From NCBI RefSeq assembly GCF_000233955.1, contig NZ_JH376579.1:1-64000 (forward strand): 64,000 nt of DNA, given 5' to 3'. The position numbers were made by a program, and so were the translations under genes. Below the pieces are notes generated by a model, which was given only the letters and a program-made list of their open reading frames with translations, was not told where the DNA came from and did no database searches. Shown piece by piece: positions 46,505-54,344 of the stretch. Each line of letters begins with the position of its first letter. The stretch's first letter is position 1. This stretch comes from Paraprevotella clara YIT 11840. Its GTDB lineage: Bacteria > Bacteroidota > Bacteroidia > Bacteroidales > Bacteroidaceae.

Positions 46505-48475
46505 TTACCACCATACTTGCCTGTCATTTTCGTATGTGAAAATACGCTCTTCAATACCTTTGGTACGGTTATGCAATACAAAAAGAGCATTGGACGGGCA
46601 ATCGTCGTATTCGAGGAAAATATCATCGGCAATTTTCTTCCCGAGAGACACCCAATCCCCATCTTTCCAATAGCACAATTCGTATTCGTTCCCTATTTCG
46701 ATTTCATTTCCATCGCCTCGCATGATGCAAGTCACACGTGCGATATCCACAGGATGCCCGAAATCCATTCCCACCCACGAATCAGAAGGTGTAGGAGCAT
46801 CGAAATATGTCAGGATGTCTCCATCGAACGCAGCTTCTTTCCGGTATTCCGGTTCCGGCCTGTATGCTCCCGAAGTACCGATAATTTCACCTTTAGTAGA
46901 ATGCAGGGAATCCCGTTCGAAAAACGCAAGTTCCGCCACATTCACAAAACCATAATCTCCGGAAAAATATCTCCAATACCGATATTCGTATCCGCAGGAG
47001 TCCGGTATGGATATATCGTTTTCTATTGTATGATAAGTATGGACGGTCACAGCATCTTTGAACTCCGGATCGTTAGATGCCTGGATTTTCGCTTTTCTCA
47101 TACGATATGCTTCCCCGTATGTATGCGGAAGATACGGATGCTTCTTGTAAAGCCGGAGCTTACAACGGTTCTTCTCATTCGGTGCCAACACCCTGACATT
47201 CCCGTTTACGTCAAGAATGAATGGGTCATGAACCGCTTTAGCACAGGTATCTTCCCAAACTACGGGAAGGTACACTGCATCCTTACCCACCTTGTCAAAA
47301 ACCATTTCATTACGGGACAATACCCCAAGCGCAACCGGTTGCCATTTAAAATTATCGAAAAGGGCAAGATACGCGTATTTATGTTCTGTCCGTACATCCG
47401 GTTTCAGATTCAAGCCTACGGTTTCCATATATTCATCCGTTACATCCTTAATAAAGGGAGTGGTGAATATTTCCGGAACAGATTTTTCCTTTTTCAACAA
47501 ATCTTCAATCACCTTATTGATAGAGTAAGTCCTTCTGTAGACTTTTGCCATCTTATGGTCTTTCTTATGTGGCATGCCCACCGGTTGACCTACTCCTTCA
47601 AATACGGCCATGTGCCCCATCCTTTCCTTTAACACATTCCACGTGTGCCCTTGGCTCCGGAAAGGCCATTGGGGAGTGAAATCTATGGCACAAGGAATAC
47701 CTTTCGCCATCATGACAGCCTGAGCCATAAACGAATAGTCTATACAAGTTCCCCAACCGATATGAGCCAAAGTACGTATGCGCCGAACGGGCAATACTTT
47801 TTTCCCATTGATGGCAGGATTCATCGCTTTACGCAGATTCTCATTTACAAGATTACAGGCTATATAAGGATTGTTCATAAAAACCGCACACCTGTCACGG
47901 TCGGCCAATGACTCTTCATATCGTTCATAACAAAACTTCCTCCAATCGTCAAGAGTTTGTCCGTCACCTACTTTATACGGCAATATCAACTCACAGAAAT
48001 CATCAAAATCCACGTGTTCGGACCACGTATTTTTACCCCATACGGCAAAAGCTTCATCTATGTTTTTAATCAAATAGTCCGCATCCAGAATCATGATGTC
48101 CAGAACTGTAGCCAGATTGTATTTGGCGTACTTTTGCGTTACACTGTCATACAAGCTGTCGATGATTTCATTTGATTTTCCTTTAGCCAATGCCATCACC
48201 GAATCAACCTCATCATAATATTGATTTAAAAGGATTGTATCTGCATACGAGTAATGATACGGCATGTTCTCTATCAGGAAACAGGCTGCCCGATATTTCA
48301 GGCTGTCGGCAGGATTTTCGGAATAATGCCCAAGTACGCGTTCCAATTCACCCCGATTAGAACCGGCTGACATAAGAGCCGACTCAAGATAAAAATAATC
48401 ACTTGTACAGCTCCCGAACATCAATAATATATTGATAAATATTGCGGCTTGAAATAAGGCAAATATTTTTTTCAT
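46505..48475 (-). CDS. Transglutaminase-fold lipoprotein with C-terminal F5/8-like domain, first gene of the RiPP operon
   Basis: A 656-residue lipoprotein; Cys23 lies in the box LLMFGSC. The middle holds a transglutaminase-core motif, GWGTCIDYSFMAQAVMMAKG with the later GHTWNV, so Cys and His of the triad are present. Residues about 485-640 read like an F5/8 (discoidin) galactose-binding-like domain (DILTYFDAPTPSDSWVGMDF, VDIARVTCIMRGDG). The rSAM gene begins 36 bp after its stop. Such bacterial proteins are usually hydrolytic or transferring cysteine enzymes rather than true crosslinkers. It may trim, attach or bind the mature peptide at the cell surface; unproved. Confidence 0.82.
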   Translation of the reverse strand: MKKIFALFQAAIFINILLMFGSCTSDYFYLESALMSAGSNRGELERVLGHYSENPADSLKYRAACFLIENMPYHYSYADTILLNQYYDEVDSVMALAKGKSNEIIDSLYDSVTQKYAKYNLATVLDIMILDADYLIKNIDEAFAVWGKNTWSEHVDFDDFCELILPYKVGDGQTLDDWRKFCYERYEESLADRDRCAVFMNNPYIACNLVNENLRKAMNPAINGKKVLPVRRIRTLAHIGWGTCIDYSFMAQAVMMAKGIPCAIDFTPQWPFRSQGHTWNVLKERMGHMAVFEGVGQPVGMPHKKDHKMAKVYRRTYSINKVIEDLLKKEKSVPEIFTTPFIKDVTDEYMETVGLNLKPDVRTEHKYAYLALFDNFKWQPVALGVLSRNEMVFDKVGKDAVYLPVVWEDTCAKAVHDPFILDVNGNVRVLAPNEKNRCKLRLYKKHPYLPHTYGEAYRMRKAKIQASNDPEFKDAVTVHTYHTIENDISIPDSCGYEYRYWRYFSGDYGFVNVAELAFFERDSLHSTKGEIIGTSGAYRPEPEYRKEAAFDGDILTYFDAPTPSDSWVGMDFGHPVDIARVTCIMRGDGNEIEIGNEYELCYWKDGDWVSLGKKIADDIFLEYDDCPSNALFVLHNRTKGIEERIFTYENDRQVWW

Positions 48476-48519
48476 GGTAAAAACATCAATAACATTTAAT
48501 TAATTCAGATTGCTGAACA

Positions 48520-48527
48520 CAAAATTA
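48520..48527 (-). promoter_or_regulatory. -7 box of the RiPP operon
   Basis: TAATTTTG on the minus strand matches TAnnTTTG, about 45 bp before the transglutaminase-fold gene. The next 20-bp window upstream has no TTTG, so it may need an activator. Confidence 0.45.
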
Positions 48528-48773
48528 GAGGAGAAAGCCTACAGGGAAATATAAATCTTGAATAAAAAAATAGCATTTTTGAATGATTCATTCTCGCAGA
48601 TAAGAAAATACCAAATTCGGACGAACCTATAATATACAATCAAGAATAGCAGATAACCAATGAAGAATATTGCAACCCTTCCATTAGGACACATCCCCCT
48701 ACACCAGAGTTTTACAAAAAGATCCTTCATCCTTCAGGATACATATTAAGTCACTCATAATGTTAACGTTACA

Positions 48774-48804
48774 GGCTGAAAGATGTTTCAGACATCTTTC
48801 AGCC
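48774..48804. repeat. Perfect 13-bp hairpin inside the structured element
   Basis: GGCTGAAAGATGT (48774-48786) pairs fully with ACATCTTTCAGCC (48792-48804) around a 5-nt loop. It could terminate or stabilise an RNA. Confidence 0.7.
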
Positions 48805-48815
48805 AAGCTTCATTT

Positions 48816-48903
48816 CGTTTGGTGCAGAACCAAAAATCATTCGGCTGAGAATGAAAAATCGCTTGGCTGAGATTGATAAATCATTTGGCGCAGAACTTTT
48901 TAC
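48816..48903. repeat. Four 22-bp degenerate tandem repeats
   Basis: Units at 48816-48837, 48838-48859, 48860-48881 and 48882-48903 share the pattern TTGG(C/T)(G/T)(C/G)AGA followed by an A/T-rich half. The second and third units are closest. There are no spacers, so it is not a CRISPR array. Confidence 0.7.
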
Positions 48904-48924
48904 CGTCTCCTGCAATGAAAGAAA

Positions 48925-48953
48925 GATGAAAGATGACATTTTCATCTTTCATC
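48925..48953. repeat. 12-bp hairpin inside the structured element
   Basis: GATGAAAGATGA (48925-48936) pairs with TCATCTTTCATC (48942-48953) around a 5-nt loop, echoing the GAAAGATG motif of the first hairpin. Confidence 0.65.
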
Positions 48954-49083
48954 CCGTATCACATTATATGACAGTAGTTTATCGCATAGTCTGAAGGATG
49001 AAGGGGCTTTTTGTAAAATCCATGGAGAGAGTGTGGGGAATCCATGGTATTCCGACAAGAACATCAGAATCCCCACCTGATTC

Positions 49084-50973
49084 CTATTGCCCCACAATCA
49101 TCCCGTCCCCTTTCTGCTCCAACGACGGTGGAAGGGTACACAACTTATCCACTTCCGGCGGCGTATCCTCCACGTACATGGCTTCTATCTCGGCCGCATA
49201 GTTACGATTCACCACCGGACGCTTCACCTTCAACGTATTGGTCAGCTCTCCTTTTTCCATGCTGAACGGCTCGGGCAGCAACGTGATGCGCTTCACCTGT
49301 TCATAATGGGCAAACTCTTGCTGCAAGGTATTGATACGGAAAAGCAACATCTTGTTGATGTCGGCATTCCGGCACAAATCCGCCGTATCGGTAAAACGGA
49401 TATGATGGCGTTCGGCAAAATCTTTCAACAGATTGTATTCGGGAACGATAAGCGCCGATACGAATTTACGCTGGTCGGCAATCACTACAATCTGGTCGAT
49501 GTAACGGTCTACCACCAGTTTCGACTCTATCATCTGCGGAGCAATGTACTTCCCGTTAGAGGTCTTGAACAAATCTTTAATCCGATCGGTGAGGAACAAC
49601 TCACCGTTCTTGAGATAACCGGCATCGCCGGTATGGAACCATCCGTCCTCGTCGATGGCCGCACGGGTCGCCTCATCCTTCCGGTAATATCCTTTGGTTA
49701 TGGACGTTCCGCGCAGCAGTATCTCATTGTCTTCGCCGAACTTCAACTGCAATCCGCCGATGAGCCGCCCTACGGACCCTATCGTCTTGGGTTGCCCGTT
49801 CCGGTCGCAAGAAACCGTGGCTGTGGACTCCGTCAATCCATAACCGGCCACCATATTGATGCCGGCCGAATGGACGAACTCTTCCACTACCGGTGGAATG
49901 GCAGCTCCGGCAGTAGGGAAAAAGTTAGCGTTCTCAAACCCCAAAGTCCGTTTTAAAAGAGCGATTACGGTTTTCTCGAAAAACGCATACCGCAACCTCA
50001 GTGAAACGGGAGGAATCAGACCGCGCATCTTGTAATGCACATTATACGCCTTGCCTACCTGAAGTGCTTCATGCAGCAATTTACGCTGCACGGGATTGCT
50101 TTGCCTTATCTTCTCCTGCACGCCGGCATATACTTTCTCCCAAAAACGGGGTACGGCACACATACACGTCGGATGCACTTCCTGCAACGACTGCAACACG
50201 TCGGCAGGCCGCAAATTGACGGCCAACTGCGCACCTTCGGACAAGCAGAGGTAAGACCACGCCCGCTCAAACACATGGGTGAAAGGAAGGAAGTTCAACA
50301 CGACATCCTTTTCCCCAAGCGTCAGGACCGCGTCATTGGCGATAATCGCATCGTGATACATCCTATGGCTCAACATCACCCCCTTGCTGGCCCCCGTGGT
50401 TCCCGAGGTATAAAGTATATTGGCCAAGTCGTCCATCCGAAGTTCGGCCGCACGCCGCTTCAACTCCTCGTTCTCTTCATGTCCGGCACCGGCTTGCAAA
50501 AACTCCTCAAAATAAACCGACACCGTGTCCTGCGGGTTCTTTACCACGGAAGAATCGAAAATAATCAGTTTCTGAAGCGTCGGACAATGAGGCATGCTGC
50601 GGAAAGCGATATCGTATTGGTATTGTTCGCCGACAAACACATAACGAATTTCGGCATCGTTCACCATGTAAACCACCTGGCTCTCCGAACTGGTAGCATA
50701 AAACGGTATCGTGACGGCCCGCACACCGTAAGCCCCGAAATCCACGTACAAGCATTCGGGCATGTTCTGCGAAAAAACAGCCAGATTCTCCTGCACATCC
50801 ACCCCCAAAGCCAACAGGGATGCAGATACTTTCCGTACGACTTCCGAAAACCGATTCCAGGAAACCGGAACCCACACATTCTTTTCATAATCGCGATAGC
50901 TCATGGCCGTTTTGTCGCCATAACGTTTGGCCTGTTCATGGACGAGCACTGAGAAAAGACTTGTATTTAGCAT
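49084..50973 (-). CDS. Long-chain acyl-CoA ligase (AMP-forming)
   Basis: A 629-residue adenylate-forming enzyme that activates a fatty acid with ATP and CoA. The AMP-binding P-loop is LYTSGTTGASKGVMLSH, followed by VAGYGLTESTATVSC and the TGDAGYLKNGELFLTDRIKD hinge. Length and the KTSNGKYIAPQMIESKL stretch fit the eukaryote-like long-chain (FadD15/FAA-type) branch common in Bacteroidetes. It is a single gene divergent from the M20 gene. Confidence 0.93.
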   Translation of the reverse strand: MLNTSLFSVLVHEQAKRYGDKTAMSYRDYEKNVWVPVSWNRFSEVVRKVSASLLALGVDVQENLAVFSQNMPECLYVDFGAYGVRAVTIPFYATSSESQVVYMVNDAEIRYVFVGEQYQYDIAFRSMPHCPTLQKLIIFDSSVVKNPQDTVSVYFEEFLQAGAGHEENEELKRRAAELRMDDLANILYTSGTTGASKGVMLSHRMYHDAIIANDAVLTLGEKDVVLNFLPFTHVFERAWSYLCLSEGAQLAVNLRPADVLQSLQEVHPTCMCAVPRFWEKVYAGVQEKIRQSNPVQRKLLHEALQVGKAYNVHYKMRGLIPPVSLRLRYAFFEKTVIALLKRTLGFENANFFPTAGAAIPPVVEEFVHSAGINMVAGYGLTESTATVSCDRNGQPKTIGSVGRLIGGLQLKFGEDNEILLRGTSITKGYYRKDEATRAAIDEDGWFHTGDAGYLKNGELFLTDRIKDLFKTSNGKYIAPQMIESKLVVDRYIDQIVVIADQRKFVSALIVPEYNLLKDFAERHHIRFTDTADLCRNADINKMLLFRINTLQQEFAHYEQVKRITLLPEPFSMEKGELTNTLKVKRPVVNRNYAAEIEAMYVEDTPPEVDKLCTLPPSLEQKGDGMIVGQ

Positions 50974-50995
50974 AGTTTTGACTTTTTAATCTATA

Positions 50996-51074
50996 CAAAG
51001 ATATGGTTTTAAATGAAACGATGCACAAGAAAACCTCAAAATATTTAATTTTTCTCCAAAATACCTTAACTTTG
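50996..51074. promoter_or_regulatory. Divergent -7 boxes for acyl-CoA ligase and M20 genes
   Basis: Minus-strand TATCTTTG (50996-51003) lies 22 bp before the ligase ATG. Plus-strand TAACTTTG (51067-51074) lies 18 bp before the M20 ATG, with a near-match -33 TTTA at 51044-51047 (19-bp spacing). Confidence 0.55.
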
Positions 51075-51092
51075 CCTCAAAGAAACGCAATT

Positions 51093-52154
51093 ATGGACAT
51101 TGAAGCATTGACACAGGAAGCCGTCGGCCTGCTCGAACGAATGGTAAGCCTTCCCTCCGTAAGCAGAGAAGAAAAGGAAGTGGCCGACTTATTGGAAAAT
51201 TTCATGAAAGAACGGGGCAAAACGCCTCACCGTACAGGACATAACCTTTGGTGCATCTCGCCGTTTTACCGGACCGGGCGCCCCACCCTGCTGTTGAACG
51301 CTCATATCGACACCGTGAAACCGGCTGCAAGTTGGACGCGAGACCCGTTCCGCCCCACAAGGGAAGGCGAACGTATTTACGGATTAGGCACAAACGACGA
51401 CGGAGCCAGCGTGGTCGCCTTGTGGCAGGCTTTCTGCACGTTATCCGGCAAGGAACAACCCTATAACCTCATCTTCCTGGCCTCGTGCGAAGAAGAAGTT
51501 TCGGGAAAGAACGGTATAGAATCGGCACTCCCCTTGTTGCCGCACATCGACTTGGCCTTAGTAGGCGAACCTACCGGCATGGAACCGGCCATTGCCGAAA
51601 AAGGGCTGATGGTACTGGACGTCACTGCCTACGGCAAGTCGGGGCATGCGGCACGCAACGAAGGGGAAAACGCCATTTACAAAGCCATGAAGGACATGGA
51701 GTGGTTCAGAACGTACCGGTTTCCGAAGACCTCCCCGCTCTTGGGAGACGTGAAAATGAGTGTAACGGTCATCCATGCCGGCACGCAACACAACGTCGTG
51801 CCGGACCAATGCGTTTTCACCGTAGACGTACGCAGCAATGAAAACTACTCCAACGAAGAAATCTACCGGACGGCCTGCGCCCATACGGACGGTGAAGTGA
51901 AAGCCCGCTCTTTCCGCCTGAATTCTTCGCGCATAGACGAGAACCATCCCATTGTGGCCAAAGCCAAAGCCTTGGGACGCACACCTTTCGGCTCGCCTAC
52001 GCTCTCCGACCAGGCGCTGATGCACTTCCCGTCTTTGAAAATGGGGCCGGGCGAATCCTCACGTTCCCACACGGCGGACGAATACATCACCGTAACGGAA
52101 ATCCGGGAGGCCATAGCCTTATACATCGAGCTGTTAGACGGCCTACAGATATAA
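51093..52154 (+). CDS. M20-family deacylase (ArgE-type; possibly N-succinylcitrulline desuccinylase)
   Basis: A 353-residue zinc amidohydrolase. The ATG at 51093 follows a promoter; the longer frame from 51003 crosses the -7 box and is rejected. Metal and catalytic motifs are seen: LLLNAHIDTVK, GLGTNDDGASVV, ASCEEEVSGKNG and the C-terminal His in SHTADEYI. Annotated homologs are called acetylornithine deacetylase. Bacteroidetes make arginine through N-succinyl intermediates, so removal of succinyl from N-succinylcitrulline is the more likely reaction; this is inferred, as no other arg gene is in the window. Confidence 0.88.
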   Translation: MDIEALTQEAVGLLERMVSLPSVSREEKEVADLLENFMKERGKTPHRTGHNLWCISPFYRTGRPTLLLNAHIDTVKPAASWTRDPFRPTREGERIYGLGTNDDGASVVALWQAFCTLSGKEQPYNLIFLASCEEEVSGKNGIESALPLLPHIDLALVGEPTGMEPAIAEKGLMVLDVTAYGKSGHAARNEGENAIYKAMKDMEWFRTYRFPKTSPLLGDVKMSVTVIHAGTQHNVVPDQCVFTVDVRSNENYSNEEIYRTACAHTDGEVKARSFRLNSSRIDENHPIVAKAKALGRTPFGSPTLSDQALMHFPSLKMGPGESSRSHTADEYITVTEIREAIALYIELLDGLQI

Positions 52155-52185
52155 AGAAAGATTTGCGGCTCCGGCTGAAAGCCTC

Positions 52186-53511
52186 TCAACGCCCTATCCA
52201 GACTTCGGGGTTCAGTTTCTGAGTCTCCTTTCGCAGTTGGAAGTGCAGCACGCAATTACCCGTACCGTCGTTTTCCACCGTACCCAGAATATCACGCGCC
52301 TTGACTTTCTGTCCCTTGCTTACCCGTACGGAAGACAAGTTACAGTAAACAGAAATATAACTGCCATGGCGTACCAATACATTCTTGGTATCTCCAAACT
52401 GGAAGACGGCTGAGACTTCGCCATCGAAAATGGAACGTGCCATAGCTCCGGGACGCCCTACGTAATTGGTTCCCTTATTATCCAAACGTACATTCTTCAA
52501 GCCCGGCACATTATAGGTTCCGAAATGGCTGCCTACCATGTAACTCCCCGTAATAGGTACCGGCAGCCTCCCCTTGTTCCGGACGAAATTGCCATTCAAA
52601 GCCTGGTCCTGGGGCGTAATCCATTTATACTCCGGAGGGATGGAAGAAGATTTTTTCTCTTCTTTCTTTCCCGAAGCGGCTTGATTACGGCCCTGCTTCC
52701 GCTGCTTCTCCGCTTTCCGGCGTGCCTCGGCTTCGGCTTTCTTACGGGCAGCCTCGGCTCTCTTGCGTGCCTGCTCCACCTCGTAGGCTATCATCTGGTC
52801 TATTTTCTTGTCCAAAGCGGAAAGCTGCTGTTGCTGTTGTTCCACCTCTTTTTTCAGGTGTTTCTGCTTCTGCCGCAAGCCGGCTACGTTCTTTTGCTCT
52901 TCGTCATGCTGCTTTTGCAACAAAGCCTTTTGCTGCTCACATTCGGCAATCAAACGGTTTTTCTCCGCTTTCACCCCCAATAATTCATTCTTCTGTGCCA
53001 GCAAATCATCCTGCTTACGTACAATTTGCTCTGCCAACGTACGCTGATAATTGGCATATTCCCGGGCATAACGCGAACGACGGTACATCTGAGTCACAGA
53101 ACGGGTGGAAAGCACGAAAAGCAAAGGACTTCCCACCGACTTGCAAGCCCGTGCATAACGCAAGGCTCTGGCATAATCGGCCTTCTTTGTTTCCAATTCG
53201 GCTGCCGTACGCTCCACTTTCCGTTCCAGTGTATTTACCTGGTCGCTGACCTTTTTCAACTGCACCTCCATCGTGTCGATATAACGTTGGCGTGCCTCCA
53301 GCCGGTTGGCTATCATGCTGATGTCACGTAGCTTGGTGGCTACGGTCTTCTCTGTCGTTTTCAGTTCTTTCCGGGAACGGGTCAAGCCCTTCTGTATTTC
53401 TTTCTTCTGAGTCTGCAGTGCCTTGATCTTACGATTGGTCTGCGCCTCCAGCGTTCCTCCGCCGGACACGAGCATCCACACCGTAAAAAACATGACTAAC
53501 CTACATTTCAT
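52186..53511 (-). CDS. EnvC-like murein hydrolase activator (degenerate M23/LytM)
   Basis: A 441-residue exported protein; the start at 53511 gives a signal peptide (MKCRLVMFFTVWMLVSGG…) and a four-base overlap with DUF4292. Long coiled coils fill about 30-270 and a Lys/Glu-rich linker follows. The C-terminal LytM domain (about 330-440) has lost metal ligands: HFGTY has no Asp at the usual HxxxD position, and the HxH motif reads VLH in CVLHFQL. It is therefore an activator of septal amidases rather than an enzyme, like E. coli EnvC. It ends the dut-TPR-DUF4292 operon. Confidence 0.85.
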   Translation of the reverse strand: MKCRLVMFFTVWMLVSGGGTLEAQTNRKIKALQTQKKEIQKGLTRSRKELKTTEKTVATKLRDISMIANRLEARQRYIDTMEVQLKKVSDQVNTLERKVERTAAELETKKADYARALRYARACKSVGSPLLFVLSTRSVTQMYRRSRYAREYANYQRTLAEQIVRKQDDLLAQKNELLGVKAEKNRLIAECEQQKALLQKQHDEEQKNVAGLRQKQKHLKKEVEQQQQQLSALDKKIDQMIAYEVEQARKRAEAARKKAEAEARRKAEKQRKQGRNQAASGKKEEKKSSSIPPEYKWITPQDQALNGNFVRNKGRLPVPITGSYMVGSHFGTYNVPGLKNVRLDNKGTNYVGRPGAMARSIFDGEVSAVFQFGDTKNVLVRHGSYISVYCNLSSVRVSKGQKVKARDILGTVENDGTGNCVLHFQLRKETQKLNPEVWIGR

Positions 53512-54344
53512 TTTATCAGTTGTTTTAAAATCAGGTCGGGACTGACCCTCTTGTATTTTCCACCCGGTTCCGGAGTCAACTCGATGCTTTTCGCATTCCA
53601 TTTCAAATTACTCAGCGAAAAGACAGCCGTCAGGTCTTTCCCCGCTCCCGTGACAGACAACTGCATCTTATCGGGAAAACTTTTTTGCTCCACATTTGCA
53701 AAATGCTGATAAGTCCAGTTCAGACGGGGCACGGAACCTTGACCTGTAGCGACAATAGACGTATTGCGAATCAACCCGGTCAGCAAGTCGACCACGAACT
53801 GACATTGCAACAACGAACCGGCCTTAGAAGTCAGAATCGTACTTTCCTGATTCTTCGAGATGGTAAAGTCCTGCTCTTGCCACCGGCCTTCCTGTCCCGG
53901 CACAAACACATCGCTCCAGAAAAGAGCCTGCAACGTATAAAAATCCACACCGGCCTGCTGCAAATAAGGCACGTCTGCGTAGTCCACCTTTACGTATTCC
54001 CTTCCCATCCGGTTGACCATCATCATATATTGGGGCGTAAATTCCAGACGTCCTACTTCCATAAAACCCATGGCCACAAGCGAAAGCTGGATCACCTCAT
54101 TCCGTTTCAAGTTACAGCTTCCACCCACCGACAAAGATTTCCCGCCCAAATTCAAATCAAGGTTCATCTTTGAAGTGACAGTCCCCTCCTTCAAACCGGA
54201 CAACGCCATCTTATCTACCCATTCTACGGCACTTCCTTCACCTTGCGGCTCCGTCTGCGTTATGTTTTTAGTGGAACGGCAAGCTGAGAGCAACAATACA
54301 AAAGCGGCAATCAGGACGCCCCATACGAAATTCATTCTCTTCAT
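53508..54344 (-). CDS. DUF4292 lipoprotein
   Basis: A 278-residue lipoprotein; Cys22 lies in LLLSACRST. The rest is beta-rich (SKMNLDLNLGGKSLSVGGSCNLKRN, LEFTPQYMMMVNR), as in DUF4292 members, which look like LolB/LolA-type lipid-carrying folds. Its stop overlaps the EnvC-like start and its start overlaps the TPR stop by four bases each. Role in envelope assembly is inferred from fold and neighbours. Confidence 0.8.
   Translation of the reverse strand: MKRMNFVWGVLIAAFVLLLSACRSTKNITQTEPQGEGSAVEWVDKMALSGLKEGTVTSKMNLDLNLGGKSLSVGGSCNLKRNEVIQLSLVAMGFMEVGRLEFTPQYMMMVNRMGREYVKVDYADVPYLQQAGVDFYTLQALFWSDVFVPGQEGRWQEQDFTISKNQESTILTSKAGSLLQCQFVVDLLTGLIRNTSIVATGQGSVPRLNWTYQHFANVEQKSFPDKMQLSVTGAGKDLTAVFSLSNLKWNAKSIELTPEPGGKYKRVSPDLILKQLIK

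Larger units (their letters stand above)
48710..49018. repeat. 309-bp structured element with 28-bp inverted ends (MITE-like)
   Basis: The ends 48710-48737 and 48991-49018 are inverted repeats with 26 of 28 bases matching. Inside are a perfect 13-bp hairpin (48774-48786 with 48792-48804), four 22-bp tandem units, a 12-bp hairpin (48925-48936 with 48942-48953) and no credible gene. Both ends encode the same start of a spurious frame (MKDLFVK/MKGLFVK). No clear target duplication was found. It fills most of the 608-bp gap between the RiPP operon and the acyl-CoA ligase. Confidence 0.65.

Noticed and set aside
46493-47632. 379-residue plus-strand frame
   Set aside because: Antisense to the transglutaminase-fold lipoprotein gene, which has signal, lipobox and catalytic motifs.
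48539-48730. 63-residue minus-strand frame (MKDLFVK…) before the RiPP operon
   Set aside because: Its start lies in the inverted end of the repeat element, the other end gives the same first residues on the opposite strand, and no ribosome site or family is seen; likely a repeat by-product.
48816-48903. Possible CRISPR array
   Set aside because: The four units are contiguous with no spacers and no cas gene is near.
48710-49018. Insertion sequence
   Set aside because: No transposase frame is inside and no target duplication was seen, so only a MITE-like label is justified.
48998-49201. 67-residue plus-strand frame (MKGLFVK…)
   Set aside because: Begins in the right repeat end and runs antisense into the acyl-CoA ligase gene.
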